NCBI GenBank assembly: GCA_913031655.1
Contig: CAJWFY010000074.1
Location: 1 to 7,093, forward strand
Direction: 5' to 3'
Length of the DNA stretch: 7,093 nt
DNA from: an uncultured Flavobacteriaceae bacterium
GTDB lineage: Bacteria; Bacteroidota; Bacteroidia; Flavobacteriales; Flavobacteriaceae
Shown here: positions 1-5,848 of the stretch, piece after piece
How the letters are laid out: each line of letters begins with the position of its first letter
How positions within the stretch are numbered: position 1 is the first letter of the stretch
Notes under the pieces: generated by a model
The model's database searches: none
What the model saw: the letters and a program-made list of their open reading frames with translations, nothing else
What the model was told of the DNA's origin: nothing
Position numbers and translations under genes: made by a program

Positions 1-4
1 AAAG

Positions 5-78
5 TAGCGAGAGGGAGATTTGAACTCCCGACCTCCGGGTTATGAATCCGACGCTCTAACCAACTGAGCTACCTCGCC
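5..78 (-). tRNA. tRNA-Met (CAU), elongator type
   Basis: On the minus strand this folds as a full cloverleaf of 74 nt. The acceptor stem is GGCGAGG/UCUCGCU with G-U pairs at 1-72 and 7-66. The D stem is GCUC/GAGC, the anticodon loop is UUCAUAA with CAU at 44-42, and the T stem is GGGAG/CUCCC closing a UUCAAAU loop. The discriminator is A. The 3' CCA is not encoded; CTTT follows. The C11-G24 pair and the absence of three consecutive G-C pairs at the base of the anticodon stem argue for elongator rather than initiator Met. A tRNA-Ile read by lysidine-modified CAU is the main alternative, but overall the sequence resembles Bacteroidota elongator tRNA-Met. Position 31-39 is an A-C mismatch. Confidence 0.93.
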
Positions 79-93
79 TTATTAAAATGAGCG

Positions 94-124
94 TAAATAT
101 ATAAACAAATTATCTAGACTCAAA
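94..124 (-). promoter_or_regulatory. Bacteroidota-type promoter for the tRNA-Met gene
   Basis: Read on the minus strand, TTTG (124-121) is followed by a 19-nt spacer and TATATTTA (101-94). The known Bacteroidota sigma-ABfr consensus is TTTG or TTG at about -33 and TAnnTTTG at about -7, roughly 19-20 nt apart. This match has the full -33 box, ideal spacing and seven of eight positions of the -7 box, the last G being A. Transcription would start near 87-90, about 10 nt before the mature tRNA 5' end at 78. The pattern is seen directly; its activity is inferred. Confidence 0.5.
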
Positions 125-186
125 CTAAGAATAAAAAATATTTAAAATTCTTTTTTTACTTCAATTTAATCTATATATTGCCGCCT

Positions 187-579
187 ATGGATTTAAAAGT
201 TAAGTTTGAATTAGAGTTCCCAATCCAAGCCTCGCCGCAGATGTTATACCAATATATTTCTTCAGCTTCAGGTCTTTGTGAATGGTTTGCAGATGACGTT
301 AATTCAAGAGGGATAATTTTTTCTTTTATTTGGGATGGTTCTGAAGAAAAAGCAGAGTTATTATCTAGTAAAACAAATTTATTTGTAAAATTTAAATGGC
401 TAGATGATAGTGATGATCAAGATAAATGTTTTTTTGAAATACGTATCCTTGTCGACGAGATCACTAAAGATGTTTCTTTAATTGTTTCTGATTTCGCTTT
501 CGATGATGAAATTGAAGAATCAAAAATGTTGTGGGATAATCAAATTTCTGATTTAAAGCAGCTTGTAGGTTCTTCATAA
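187..579 (+). CDS. START-like (SRPBCC/AHSA1-type) domain protein
   Basis: A 130-residue cytosolic protein with the pattern of the small START-like domain proteins found across Bacteroidota. It has an N-terminal strand FELEFPIQASP (residues 7-17), a helix ending in GLCEWFADDV (29-38), the strand FSFIWDGSEE (45-54), an acidic stretch WLDDSDDQDK (71-80) and a C-terminal helix EESKMLWDNQISDLKQL (110-126). The fold is a helix-grip barrel that usually makes a hydrophobic pocket, but the ligand or partner in this subfamily is not known to me. There is no signal peptide or membrane segment. I chose ATG 187 because family members start a few residues before the F-x-L-E-F-P strand; an in-frame TTG at 178 would add only MPP. 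There is no Shine-Dalgarno. It is followed after 6 bp by the aminotransferase gene, so the two are probably co-transcribed. Confidence 0.85.
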   Translation: MDLKVKFELEFPIQASPQMLYQYISSASGLCEWFADDVNSRGIIFSFIWDGSEEKAELLSSKTNLFVKFKWLDDSDDQDKCFFEIRILVDEITKDVSLIVSDFAFDDEIEESKMLWDNQISDLKQLVGSS

Positions 580-585
580 TTATTT

Positions 586-1422
586 ATGATTAATTATAAC
601 GGAAATTTTATTGATCAATCAAGTACTGATTTAATTAATAGAGGTTTTTTGTTTGGAGATTGTGTTTTTGACACATTAAAAATCGTAAATAATAATATTC
701 TTTTTTGGGAAGAGCACTACCTTAGATTAATGTCTTCAATAAGAGTGCTGAGAATGGAAATACCGGATAAATTCACACCTGATTTTCTTGAAAAGGAAAT
801 TCTTAAAACTAATTCACAAATTGATATTAACTTTTCTGGAAGAGTTAGATTATCTGTTTTTAGATCTGGTGGAGGTCTTTACTCTCCTGAGTCTTCGGAT
901 CCATCTTATGTAATACAATCTAAAAAATCGAACGATTTGCTTTTTGAAAATTTTGAGAAGCCATATAAAGTAGATTTATATAAAGATTATTTTATACAAC
1001 CAAATTTATTGTCTAATCTAAAAACTAATAATAAAGTTTTAAATGTAATAGGAAGTATTTATGCAAGTGAAAATGAATTAGATAATTGTATTTTATTAAA
1101 CGATAATAAAGATGTTACAGAATTTTTAAATGGAAATATCTTCACTGTTAATGGTTCTAATATTTCAACACCTCCTTTAAGTTCTGGTTGTTTAAATGGG
1201 GTAATGAGAAAAAAAATAATTGAATTAGTAAACGCTAGTCCAGGTTTAGAACTTAATGAAACTAAAATCTCTCCTTTTGAATTAATTTCCTCTAATGAAA
1301 TTTGGTTAACTAATTCTATTTGTGGAATAATAGCTATTTCTGATTACAGAAACAAGAAATTTTCTAATACTCAAGCAAAACATCTTATTGAACTAATTAA
1401 TATGAAAATTAAGAATATTTAG
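586..1422 (+). CDS. Class IV PLP-dependent aminotransferase
   Basis: A 278-residue fold-type IV PLP enzyme of usual family length. N-terminal landmarks are RGFLFGDCVFDTLKI (residues 19-33) and EEHYLRLMSS (42-51), the latter matching the H-x-x-RL motif. The likely Schiff-base lysine is K146 in NLKTNNK. PLP-site landmarks follow: TEFLNGNIF (178-186) with E179 as the usual glutamate contacting the pyridine nitrogen, STPPLSSGCLNGVMR (194-208) as the phosphate-binding segment, and EIWLTNSICGI (238-248). The family includes branched-chain aminotransferase (IlvE), aminodeoxychorismate lyase (PabC) and D-amino-acid aminotransferase; these motifs do not separate them, so I give no symbol. A PabC-like role in folate synthesis is possible because the length is closer to PabC than to IlvE. 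It lies 6 bp after the START-like gene, and its stop codon overlaps that of the convergent yqgE. Confidence 0.88.
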   Translation: MINYNGNFIDQSSTDLINRGFLFGDCVFDTLKIVNNNILFWEEHYLRLMSSIRVLRMEIPDKFTPDFLEKEILKTNSQIDINFSGRVRLSVFRSGGGLYSPESSDPSYVIQSKKSNDLLFENFEKPYKVDLYKDYFIQPNLLSNLKTNNKVLNVIGSIYASENELDNCILLNDNKDVTEFLNGNIFTVNGSNISTPPLSSGCLNGVMRKKIIELVNASPGLELNETKISPFELISSNEIWLTNSICGIIAISDYRNKKFSNTQAKHLIELINMKIKNI

Positions 1423-1973
1423 TTGTGACTCGGATTTTCAGGAGAATTAGACCAAACTAAATATTCACCTCCTAAATTAATTAATTTTTCTTTCCAAATA
1501 TTTACTCCTTTTTTAAATATTATTTTCTCACTTGTTTCTTTTTTTTCTAATATCCATGAAGATGATTCTAGTTCATCTTCTAATTGAGACTCTTCCCAAC
1601 CAGAATATCCAAGAAAAAATTTAATTTGATTTTTTTTAATTTTGTCATTATTTATTAATTCTATGACTTTATTAAAATCTCCCCCCCAATAAATATTATT
1701 TTTAATTTTTATACTATTTTTTATCAGATCTGGAAAGCTATGAATGAAATATAAATTTTCCTTTTCAACAGGTCCACCATTAAATATAGGAAACTCATAT
1801 TTTAGTTCAGGAATTAGTTCCGAAGTGTTGTAGTTTGTTTTTTTATTTAAAATAAAACCAACTGAACCCTTTTCTGAGTGGTTTGCAATAAGGATAACTG
1901 ATCGATTAAAATTTACATCACCAATTACTGAAGGCTCAGCAAAAAGTAAATCCCCTTTTTTTATAGAATTCAA
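1419..1973 (-). CDS. yqgE: YqgE/AlgH family protein (UPF0301)
   Basis: A 184-residue protein covering the full UPF0301 domain. Family signatures are KGDLLFAEPSVIGDVNFNRS (residues 6-25), SEKGSVGFILNK (33-44), FNGGPVEKENLYFIHS (64-79) and FFLGYSGWEESQLEDEL (119-135). The family is widespread and cytosolic; AlgH was named for an effect on alginate regulation in Pseudomonas, but its biochemical role is unsettled. The start is TTG 1973: there is no other Met in the protein, the only other candidate before an upstream in-frame stop (rc of 1992-1994) is an ATT, and the family domain begins right after it. It is the last gene of the NTPase-fmt-yqgE operon, 35 bp after fmt. The WGG codons (residues 96-98) contain a run of seven G (C on the plus strand, 1681-1687), unusual in such AT-rich DNA. 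The stop overlaps that of the convergent aminotransferase by 4 bp. Confidence 0.92.
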   Translation of the reverse strand: MNSIKKGDLLFAEPSVIGDVNFNRSVILIANHSEKGSVGFILNKKTNYNTSELIPELKYEFPIFNGGPVEKENLYFIHSFPDLIKNSIKIKNNIYWGGDFNKVIELINNDKIKKNQIKFFLGYSGWEESQLEDELESSSWILEKKETSEKIIFKKGVNIWKEKLINLGGEYLVWSNSPENPSHN

Positions 1974-2008
1974 AATATTAGTTTTATTAAATTATATATT
2001 TTACTTTA

Positions 2009-2956
2009 TTATAAAAGAAGATCCATGTGAAAATTCTTATATCCATTAATGAATTCTAAATTACTCATTCTTTTTTTTCCTTCTAGCTGTAATTCTAGTA
2101 CTTCCAAATAGCCGTCAATAGTAATTATTTTTATAGAATTATTTTCAAATAGTAATGTACCAGCTAAATTTTTATTATTATTTTGTTCTAAATGAAAAAC
2201 AACATTGAATAACTTTAAAATTTTATCAGTTTTTTTATTTTTTGTCCAAGCTGAAGGATAAGGGTTTAGCCCTCTAACAAAGTTAAATATAGATTCCCCT
2301 TTATTATTCCAATTAATTCTAGTATTATTTTTATTTAGTTTTGGAGCTAATAAGAGTTCTTTTGGATTAGTTTGTTTTGTTGATTTAAAATTATTTTTTT
2401 CAATAATTTTAAGTGAAGAAAGTAGTAATTCACTTCCTTTTGTTTTAAGTTTTTCGTAAAGTTGACCTGTATTTTCAGAACTATCAATTTTAACTTTTGA
2501 TTTTTCGATTACATCACCAAAATCAATTTTTTCGTTTATAAAAAATGTAGTAACTCCTGTCTCTTTTAATCCATTTATTATTGCCCAATGAATTGGAGCT
2601 GCTCCTCTTAACTGAGGAAGGATTGAAGCATGTAAATTTATTGTCCCTTTTTCAGGAATTTCCCAAACAATTTTTGGCAACATTCTAAATGCTACAACAA
2701 CAAAAATATCTGCATTAATTGATTTTAATTCATTTATAAATTTCTCATCTTTTAAATTTATCGGCTGTAATAGTCTTAAGTTATTACTATTAGTATATTT
2801 TTTTATTTCTGATTGAATTATTTTTTTGCCTCTTCCTGCTGCTCTGTCTGGAGCTGTTATTACTGCTTCTACATTATGGTTAGAATTTACAAGAGCATTT
2901 AAGCATCCTACTGCAAAATCAGGTGTACCCATAAAAACAATTTTTAGTTTATTCAT
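2009..2956 (-). CDS. fmt: Methionyl-tRNA formyltransferase
   Basis: Transfers the formyl group of 10-formyltetrahydrofolate to initiator Met-tRNA before translation initiation in the cytosol. The 315 residues match the usual length. The N-terminal Rossmann-like domain starts with KIVFMGTPDFAVGCLNAL (residues 5-22), followed by the tRNA-contacting loop APDRAAGRGKK (35-45). The catalytic triad is visible as N107 and H109 in INLHASILPQLRGAAPIHWA (106-125) and D145 in IDFGDV. The C-terminal tRNA-binding domain begins near LLAPKLNK (202-209) and contains FNFVRGLNPYPSAWT (224-238). The ATG at 2956 lies inside the last codons of the upstream NTPase gene (8-nt overlap), which suggests translational coupling. 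It ends with tandem stops TAATAA. I recall HU and RecQ genes beside fmt in other Flavobacteriia; neither is here. Confidence 0.97.
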   Translation of the reverse strand: MNKLKIVFMGTPDFAVGCLNALVNSNHNVEAVITAPDRAAGRGKKIIQSEIKKYTNSNNLRLLQPINLKDEKFINELKSINADIFVVVAFRMLPKIVWEIPEKGTINLHASILPQLRGAAPIHWAIINGLKETGVTTFFINEKIDFGDVIEKSKVKIDSSENTGQLYEKLKTKGSELLLSSLKIIEKNNFKSTKQTNPKELLLAPKLNKNNTRINWNNKGESIFNFVRGLNPYPSAWTKNKKTDKILKLFNVVFHLEQNNNKNLAGTLLFENNSIKIITIDGYLEVLELQLEGKKRMSNLEFINGYKNFHMDLLL

Positions 2957-3491
2957 CTTTATTAATTATTTCTAATATATCTTCAACTCTATCTTTTACT
3001 GATCCTTTGCTTAATACAATAGGTTTCATTTTGAAATAATTATAAGTTTTTATTATTTCATCATAAATCTTTTTAGACTCTTCAAAACTTTCATATCTAA
3101 CATCATCTTGAATGTATATTTCTTCCCAGGGAGGGAGTACAATAACTTTATTATATTTTATTTTTTTAGCTTCTGCTGTAAATTCTTTTGTAAAATTAAT
3201 TTTTATATAGTTAAGGTATGCTAATACATCATGAACACCTCTATCGTAAAATGTTTGAACATGATCTTGTTTCTTATTAAACTGATTAATTCTTAATTCT
3301 AAAAGATTTTTGCTAAAATTTAAAGGTTTTTTTAGAAATAATTGATCAATCCCACTTTCTTTTCCTTCTAAGGTTAAACTTCTCACTATTTCATGCTCGC
3401 AATTATAGTTTTTATTCTCTAATTCTTTAATTATAGATGTTTTTCCAGAACCTGGTCCCCCTGTAATCAATATTTTATAACAATTATTCAT
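2949..3491 (-). CDS. P-loop NTPase/kinase-like protein (AAA_28 type)
   Basis: A 180-residue soluble ATP-binding protein. It opens with a Walker A motif, ILITGGPGSGKTSI (residues 7-20, K17 and T18 contacting phosphate), followed by CEHEIVRSLTLEGKESGIDQ (31-50), YDRGVHDVLAYL (82-93) with the D83-R84 pair typical of nucleoside/nucleotide-kinase-like P-loop proteins, a VIVLPPWEEIY strand (116-126) ending in a Walker-B-like position, and VRYESFEESKKIYDEI (131-146), whose R132 is in lid position. I recognise this as the AAA_28 family often next to fmt in Bacteroidota, but its substrate is unknown. I chose ATG 3491; a TTG at 3509 would add six residues with no family support. It is the first gene of the minus-strand operon, overlaps fmt by 8 nt and is divergent from the DUF493 gene across a 49-bp gap. 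Confidence 0.87.
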   Translation of the reverse strand: MNNCYKILITGGPGSGKTSIIKELENKNYNCEHEIVRSLTLEGKESGIDQLFLKKPLNFSKNLLELRINQFNKKQDHVQTFYDRGVHDVLAYLNYIKINFTKEFTAEAKKIKYNKVIVLPPWEEIYIQDDVRYESFEESKKIYDEIIKTYNYFKMKPIVLSKGSVKDRVEDILEIINKDE

Positions 3492-3527
3492 GATTCGCAA
3501 ATTAAGCAATTAATAAAACTTTATATA

Positions 3528-3535
3528 TATATTTG
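3528..3535 (+). promoter_or_regulatory. Possible -7 box (TAnnTTTG) for the DUF493-DUF4290-murA operon
   Basis: TATATTTG is an exact match to the Bacteroidota -7 consensus and lies five bases before the ATG at 3541. A start point about 5-7 nt downstream would give a leaderless or nearly leaderless mRNA. No TTG is present 17-23 nt upstream, so the -33 element is missing or degenerate. The location in the 49-bp divergent gap favours a promoter here, but the surrounding TA repeat makes a chance match plausible. Confidence 0.35.
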
Positions 3536-3540
3536 AACCC

Positions 3541-3825
3541 ATGTTAAAAGATAACGAAGATTTTTATAATAGGCTTGAAAATCAACTCTTAGAGTCATCA
3601 GAATGGCCAAATTTATATATGTTTAAATTTATCCTTAAATCAGATAATAAAAATGTAATTAAACTTAAAACTTTATTTAAAGAAATTGATACTGAAATTT
3701 CTACGAAACTTTCTTCATCAGATAAATTCACAAGCGTAACTATTAAGGCAAAAATGAAATCTCCATCTTTAATAATTAAAAAATATAAACTAGCAGCTAA
3801 AATTGAAGGAATAATTTCTTTGTGA
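3541..3825 (+). CDS. DUF493 (YbeD-like) family protein
   Basis: A 94-residue cytosolic protein of usual family size, with an N-terminal helix FYNRLENQLLESSEWPNLY (residues 8-26), a central ferredoxin-like beta-alpha-beta unit, the strand KFTSVTIKAKMKSPSLII (62-79) and the characteristic C-terminal EGIISL (89-94). DUF493 proteins adopt an ACT-like/alpha-beta sandwich fold seen in E. coli YbeD. YbeD itself sits near lipoyl-transfer genes, but no such genes are here and no enzymatic residues are evident, so a small regulatory or binding role is the most that can be inferred. Start ATG 3541 fits the family. It is first in the plus-strand operon, 48 bp before the DUF4290 gene. Confidence 0.87.
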   Translation: MLKDNEDFYNRLENQLLESSEWPNLYMFKFILKSDNKNVIKLKTLFKEIDTEISTKLSSSDKFTSVTIKAKMKSPSLIIKKYKLAAKIEGIISL

Positions 3826-3836
3826 TTAAAATTTAG

Positions 3837-3844
3837 TAAATTTG
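3837..3844 (+). promoter_or_regulatory. Possible secondary -7 box (TAnnTTTG) before the DUF4290 gene
   Basis: TAAATTTG exactly matches the Bacteroidota -7 consensus in the 48-bp gap between the DUF493 and DUF4290 genes, 29 bases before the TTG start. A TTTG occurs upstream at 3819-3822, but the 14-nt spacing is shorter than the usual 17-23, so the match is incomplete. If active, it would let the DUF4290-murA pair be transcribed separately from DUF493. Confidence 0.22.
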
Positions 3845-3873
3845 CATATCTTCATAATTAAACCACTCATATT

Positions 3874-4527
3874 TTGATTGAAAATTTACAATACAATACT
3901 GAACGCACTAAACTAATTATTCCAGAATATGGAAGACATATTCATAAAATGATTGATCAGGCTTTAGCTTGTAAAGATATAATTGAAAGAAATAACATTG
4001 CAAAAGCAATAATTGGAGTCATGGGAAATATGAATCCTCACCTAAGAGATGTCCCAGATTTTCAACATAAGTTATGGGATCAGCTATTTATTATGTCTGA
4101 TTTTAATCTTGAAGTTGAGTCACCTTATCCGTTACCATCAAAAGAAGTCTTTTTAGAAAGACCAGAAAAATTGAATTATCCTCAAAATTTTCCAAAATAT
4201 AGGTTTTATGGAAACAATATTAAAAGGATGGTAGATGTTGCTGTTAATTGGGAAGATGGAGAAATGAGAAAACAATTAATTTATGTGATTGCTAATCATA
4301 TGAAAAAATGTTTTTTGAATTGGAATAAAGATACAGTTGAAGATGATGTCATTTACAAACATTTATTAGACCTTTCTGGTGGTAAAATTTCTTTAAATTC
4401 AAGTGATAAGCCATTATCTGAATCTCATAGCTTGATAAAGCTTACTAATAAAAAGTTTACAAAAACACCTCTTAACAAGAATCATAAAAAACCTTATCGT
4501 AATTTCAAAAAACGAACTAATAATTAA
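3874..4527 (+). CDS. DUF4290 family protein
   Basis: A 217-residue soluble protein of a family I know only from Bacteroidota, with no established function. Conserved blocks are YNTERTKLIIPEYGRHIHKM (residues 7-26), GNMNPHLRDVPDFQHKLWDQ (51-70) running into LFIMSDFNLEVESPYPLP (71-88), KYRFYGNNIKRMVDVAVNWE (108-127) and IANHMKKCFLNWNKDTVEDD (139-158). From about residue 180 the protein changes to a Ser- and then Lys/Arg/Asn-rich tail; residues 191-217 hold ten basic residues. That tail is probably disordered and could bind nucleic acid or acidic partners. The start is TTG 3874: the conserved YNTER block begins at residue 7, an in-frame stop lies at 3859-3861, and the first internal Met is residue 26. 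Its TAA is followed immediately by the ATG of murA, so the two are almost certainly co-translated. Confidence 0.9.
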   Translation: MIENLQYNTERTKLIIPEYGRHIHKMIDQALACKDIIERNNIAKAIIGVMGNMNPHLRDVPDFQHKLWDQLFIMSDFNLEVESPYPLPSKEVFLERPEKLNYPQNFPKYRFYGNNIKRMVDVAVNWEDGEMRKQLIYVIANHMKKCFLNWNKDTVEDDVIYKHLLDLSGGKISLNSSDKPLSESHSLIKLTNKKFTKTPLNKNHKKPYRNFKKRTNN

Positions 4528-5835
4528 ATGGGTACTTTTTCAATTGAAGGTGGTTTTAAACTTAAGGGTGACATTCACCCTCAAGGAGCAAAGAATGAGG
4601 CTTTACAAGTTATCTGTGCTTGTTTATTAACTAGTGAAGAAGTTTTAATAGATAACATTCCAGAAATCATTGATGTAATTAAATTAATAGATTTATTATC
4701 CTCTCTAGGAGTTAAAGTTCACAAAATATCTAAGAACAAATATTCTTTTAAAGCTGATAGTGTTGATGTAGATTATTTAAAATCTGATTCTTTTAAATCA
4801 AAAGGAAGTAGTTTAAGAGGGTCTATAATGATAGTTGGTCCATTATTATCTAGGTTTGGAAAGGGTTATATTCCTAAACCTGGTGGTGATAAAATTGGCA
4901 GAAGAAGGTTAGACACTCATTTTCTAGGTTTAATTAAACTTGGAGCATCGTTTAGGTATAATAAAGAGGAACATTTTTACGGAGTTGAGTCAAAAAAATT
5001 AAAAGGATCTTTTATTTTATTAGATCAAGCTTCAGTAACGGGAACTGCAAATGTACTTATGGCTGCTGTTTTGGCTCAAGGTAAAACAGAAATATATAAT
5101 GCAGCTTGTGAGCCTTATATTCAACAGCTTTGTAAAATGCTAATTCGCATGGGAGCTGATATTTCAGGAATTGGTTCAAATTTGTTAGTAATTAATGGAG
5201 TTGAATCTTTAGGAGGATGTAATCATAAAGTTCTCCCTGATATGATTGAAATAGGTAGTTGGATAGGCATGGCGGCTATGACAAAGAGTGAAATTACAAT
5301 CAAGAATGTTAGCTGGGAGAATTTAGGTCAAATTCCAGATGTTTTTAGAAAGTTAGGAATAACAATTGTTAAAAAAGGTGATGATATATATATTCCTGAA
5401 CATATTGGTGGGTACGAAATTCAAAATTATATTGATGGTTCTATATTAACTGTTTCTGATGCTCCTTGGCCAGGTTTCACGCCTGATTTACTTAGTATTG
5501 TTCTAGTTGTTGCTACCCAAGCAAGAGGAAGTGTTTTAATACATCAAAAGATGTTTGAAAGTAGATTGTTTTTTGTTGATAAACTTATTGATATGGGAGC
5601 CAAAATTATTCTTTGTGATCCACATAGAGCTACCGTAATTGGACATGACTTTAATTCTAATCTTAAGGCTACTACTATGGTGTCTCCAGACATTAGAGCA
5701 GGAATTTCTTTGTTAATTGCTGCGCTATCCGCAAAAGGAACTAGTATTATTCATAATATTGAGCAAATTGACAGAGGATATGAAAATATAGATGGAAGAT
5801 TACTAGCGTTAGGAGCCAAAATTAAAAGACTATAG
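4528..5835 (+). CDS. murA: UDP-N-acetylglucosamine 1-carboxyvinyltransferase (MurA), Asp-loop form
   Basis: Catalyses the first committed step of peptidoglycan synthesis, moving enolpyruvyl from phosphoenolpyruvate to UDP-GlcNAc in the cytosol. The 435 residues show the EPSP-synthase-type inside-out alpha/beta barrel throughout. Visible active-site features are K22-N23 in HPQGAKNEAL, the mobile loop KPGGDKIGRRRLDTH (residues 117-131), the SDAPWPGFTPDLLS segment (310-323) with D320 as the likely general base (E. coli D305), MFESR (342-346), PDIRAG (387-392, R390 matching E. coli R397) and IDRGYENIDGRL (414-425). Position 121 is Asp where E. coli has Cys115, the residue alkylated by fosfomycin; I recall this loop form from other Bacteroidota. 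It starts directly after the DUF4290 stop, with no Shine-Dalgarno, and ends 4 bp from the convergent DUF2805 stop. Confidence 0.98.
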   Translation: MGTFSIEGGFKLKGDIHPQGAKNEALQVICACLLTSEEVLIDNIPEIIDVIKLIDLLSSLGVKVHKISKNKYSFKADSVDVDYLKSDSFKSKGSSLRGSIMIVGPLLSRFGKGYIPKPGGDKIGRRRLDTHFLGLIKLGASFRYNKEEHFYGVESKKLKGSFILLDQASVTGTANVLMAAVLAQGKTEIYNAACEPYIQQLCKMLIRMGADISGIGSNLLVINGVESLGGCNHKVLPDMIEIGSWIGMAAMTKSEITIKNVSWENLGQIPDVFRKLGITIVKKGDDIYIPEHIGGYEIQNYIDGSILTVSDAPWPGFTPDLLSIVLVVATQARGSVLIHQKMFESRLFFVDKLIDMGAKIILCDPHRATVIGHDFNSNLKATTMVSPDIRAGISLLIAALSAKGTSIIHNIEQIDRGYENIDGRLLALGAKIKRL

Positions 5836-5848
5836 TTAGTTATCTTTT
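5824..5848. terminator. Weak candidate bidirectional terminator between murA and the DUF2805 gene
   Basis: AAAAGA (5824-5829) can pair with TCTTTT (5843-5848), extended by two A/T pairs if C5830 is bulged, and the symmetric A/T ends would leave a U-run on either transcript. It straddles both convergent stop codons. The stem is short and A/T-rich with little stability, so this is a tentative call based on position between convergent operons. Confidence 0.18.

Noticed and set aside
178..186. TTG start at 178 for the START-like protein
   Set aside because: It adds only MPP before the ATG at 187, and the family begins shortly before the FELEFP strand.
125..186. Promoter for the START-like/aminotransferase pair
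   Set aside because: The A/T-rich gap contains no convincing TTTG / TAnnTTTG pair; CTATATATTG just before the gene does not fit the box. A promoter must exist, but I cannot place it.
1403..1440. Inverted repeat TGAAAAT / ATTTTCA around the aminotransferase and yqgE stop codons
   Set aside because: Seven A/T-rich pairs with a 24-nt loop; too weak and open to call a terminator.
3492..3509. TTG start at 3509 for the P-loop NTPase
   Set aside because: The added six residues have no family match; ATG 3491 places the Walker A strand right after the start, as usual.
3521..3532. TA-repeat tract TTATATATATAT as a possible microsatellite
   Set aside because: Short and unremarkable in DNA this A/T-rich; it overlaps the possible -7 box and is better described there.
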